A stretch of 64,000 nt of DNA from an uncultured Saprospiraceae bacterium (lineage in GTDB: Bacteria; Bacteroidota; Bacteroidia; Chitinophagales; Saprospiraceae): assembly GCA_937951615.1 (NCBI GenBank), contig CALFBH010000023.1, forward strand, positions 1 through 64,000, given 5' to 3'. Below the pieces are notes generated by a model, which did not search any database, had not been told where the DNA came from, and saw only the letters and a program-made list of their open reading frames with translations. This document shows, piece by piece, positions 62,703-64,000 of the stretch (its first letter is position 1; the number at the start of each line of letters is the position of its first letter). The translations under genes and the position numbers were made by a program.

Positions 62703-64000
62703 TTATTTGGGGACAGCCGAAAAAGTACCATTATTACTCTGCCATATTCCTTTGTCTGCTCCATTGATATCGCTATCCTGATTGAGGTCAGCAGGAAGAT
62801 AGGCATCAAAAGTACCATTCTGGTTTTGCCAGATGGACTTATCAGAACCATTGATGTCGTAGCTGTTGGCGTCATTTGGATCAATATCGCCTGCAAACAG
62901 ACACCATACACCATCTTCCATTTGCTTTTGCCCATAAGTACCTGGTGTTGCGTAGCTTTGGGCAGCCCTGAAGTCATGAGCCAATACGTCATTGGAAACA
63001 CTGACGGCTTGTGCCGACATGACGCCCATGTGGTTTCTATGTTCAACCACAATATAAACAGGTGTATTAAAACCAAGTGGCAATATATCAGCAGCGTTAG
63101 GGAAATCAATACATCCATCAGTTTGTAACACACCGGCTGCTCTGGCAATCTCACTGGATTTTGCAGTTGAGGTACGCAAAGAAACAAGCACCCAGTCGGT
63201 AATTCCTGTGCCAGTCGTTAGTATTTCTTGCCCTCCATAATTCCAGGGGGAGGCATTATAAGGTTGTGTGGCAGAGAGGACGCCCATGCTTTGAAGTGTA
63301 TTGCCCATTGCCCCACTATTGATGTCATAAACTCCTTCCAGAAAAACACAGATGTCCAATGTGACAGGTTGGAAACAAGGCGGACAATCTGGGCCGCCAC
63401 AGTCGATACCTGTTTCACCACCATTTTGAATACCATCTGTACAAGTTGAACCACTTCCACAAATCTGGTCTCCATTATAATCTTCATAAATTTGAATATT
63501 TCTGAAATAGGAATTAGCACTGGCATCTGCATCATCATCTGCGGTCAAGACCATGTATTGAAAAGTTCCGGTAAAATTAGCACCGATATTGACAATAAAG
63601 TGTTCAAAATTCCCGCTGCCACTATAGACTGGATTGACAAAATCACCAGCATAGCCCTGGTCACCATAGACCACAACCCGGCTAGTTGGAGCAAATAGCA
63701 AATCATTGTCAAAAGCCACTTCGTGAATTTCTCCCTGTGCGGTACTTTTAAAATCAAACTCTATGACCGTATTTGGCGTAAGCGTATAATTGACTTCGAC
63801 AGCTTTCCAGACATTGCCTTCTACAAGCAAAGTTGCGCCCGCATCCTGAACTGTGGCAGTGCCAAAATCCTGAGCAGCATCGAAAGAATAAATGGTATTG
63901 CTGCCAAAATTATAAGTAGTACAATTTTCGGACGGACAGGCAGGGCAGGAGCCGCCGCAATCAACACCAATTTCATCGCCATTGAGGATGCCATCGGTAC
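62703..64000 (-). CDS. Large secreted surface protein with DCGG modules and dockerin-like C-terminus (partial)
   Basis: The open frame continues without a start to the right edge of the window, so the N-terminus is missing. At least 432 residues are encoded. Two copies of a 'DGIxNGxExGxDCGG' module with CPxC are present (GTDGILNGDEIGVDCGG-like near 63945-64000 and 'CTDGIQNGGETGIDCGGPDC' near 63390-63450). They flank a beta-sandwich domain ('VWKAVEVNYTLTPNTVIEFD'). The C-terminus has two dockerin-like EF-hand repeats ('DINGSDKSIWQNQNGTF' and 'DINGADKGIWQSNNGTF'). It is probably an exported adhesin-like or polymer-binding protein. Confidence 0.85.
   Translation of the reverse strand, partial: TDGILNGDEIGVDCGGSCPACPSENCTTYNFGSNTIYSFDAAQDFGTATVQDAGATLLVEGNVWKAVEVNYTLTPNTVIEFDFKSTAQGEIHEVAFDNDLLFAPTSRVVVYGDQGYAGDFVNPVYSGSGNFEHFIVNIGANFTGTFQYMVLTADDDADASANSYFRNIQIYEDYNGDQICGSGSTCTDGIQNGGETGIDCGGPDCPPCFQPVTLDICVFLEGVYDINSGAMGNTLQSMGVLSATQPYNASPWNYGGQEILTTGTGITDWVLVSLRTSTAKSSEIARAAGVLQTDGCIDFPNAADILPLGFNTPVYIVVEHRNHMGVMSAQAVSVSNDVLAHDFRAAQSYATPGTYGQKQMEDGVWCLFAGDIDPNDANSYDINGSDKSIWQNQNGTFDAYLPADLNQDSDINGADKGIWQSNNGTFSAVPK

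Overview
The window looks like a chromosomal segment of a Bacteroidota bacterium, probably Saprospiria-like. The grounds are low GC, proteins with type IX secretion (T9SS) C-terminal sorting domains (44203-46503, 53456-55150, 55306-57384), promoter elements of the TTG-N19/21-TAnnTTTG type (53390-53419, 58177-58208), and dockerin-like and 'DGIxNGxExGxDCGG' surface-protein modules at the right edge. No rRNA, tRNA or CRISPR array was seen.

Left flank (1-9.7 kb): an SDR oxidoreductase, a long-chain acyl-CoA synthetase, a frameshifted four-helix-bundle gene, an acyl-CoA dehydrogenase, a truncated Bro-N remnant, SppA, a TlpA-like lipoprotein candidate and an orphan LytTR response regulator. The regulator is preceded by a nested AT-rich palindrome.

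Centre (9.8-43.5 kb): one complete-looking extracellular contractile injection system (eCIS; Pvc/Afp/AlgoCIS type). The order is cap/terminator (DUF4255), cap-adaptor candidate, sheath, two unrecognised cysteine-rich helical proteins, two tube proteins, a DUF5908 mini-protein, a LysM hub protein, a VgrG-like spike, a PAAR tip, gp25, two very large baseplate proteins (1971 and 1787 aa), the tape-measure gene, a cargo region and an AAA+ ATPase. No phage capsid, portal or terminase and no T6SS membrane complex is present. The cargo region holds two DUF4157 (eCIS-core) proteins. The first, 1407 aa, ends in what I read as an Ntox15 (Tde1-type HxxD DNase) domain and is followed 10 bp later by a Tdi1-like GAD/DUF1851 immunity gene, which suggests an eCIS payload dangerous to bacteria. 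The second ends in a long hydrophobic hairpin and is followed by a small gene in the immunity position. A haem-peroxidase gene lies between them. The tape-measure gene is split by an 11-unit, 8-bp tandem repeat that leaves the two halves out of frame; gain of one unit or loss of two would restore the frame, so this is a candidate phase switch for the whole particle.

Right flank (43.6-64 kb): a phosphoribosyltransferase, a secreted subtilase, a membrane Fe-S oxidoreductase, a compact five-gene DUF488-DUF488-kinase-PrimPol-dual-OB operon, an esterase, two tandem T9SS-exported PQQ-type sugar dehydrogenases (the second with an overlapping upstream mini-ORF), a thioredoxin-like protein, a membrane protein, an AIPR phage-resistance protein, a BNR/sialidase-like protein with a MoaD/ThiS partner, and the 3' part of a large surface protein.

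Across the window, intergenic regions repeatedly carry an element made of short tandem-repeat arms in inverted orientation around a small hairpin core (TTTTGC-AAA-GCAAAA or AGTGCC-GAAA-GGCACT). Arm-type sequence also appears inside the tape-measure gene.
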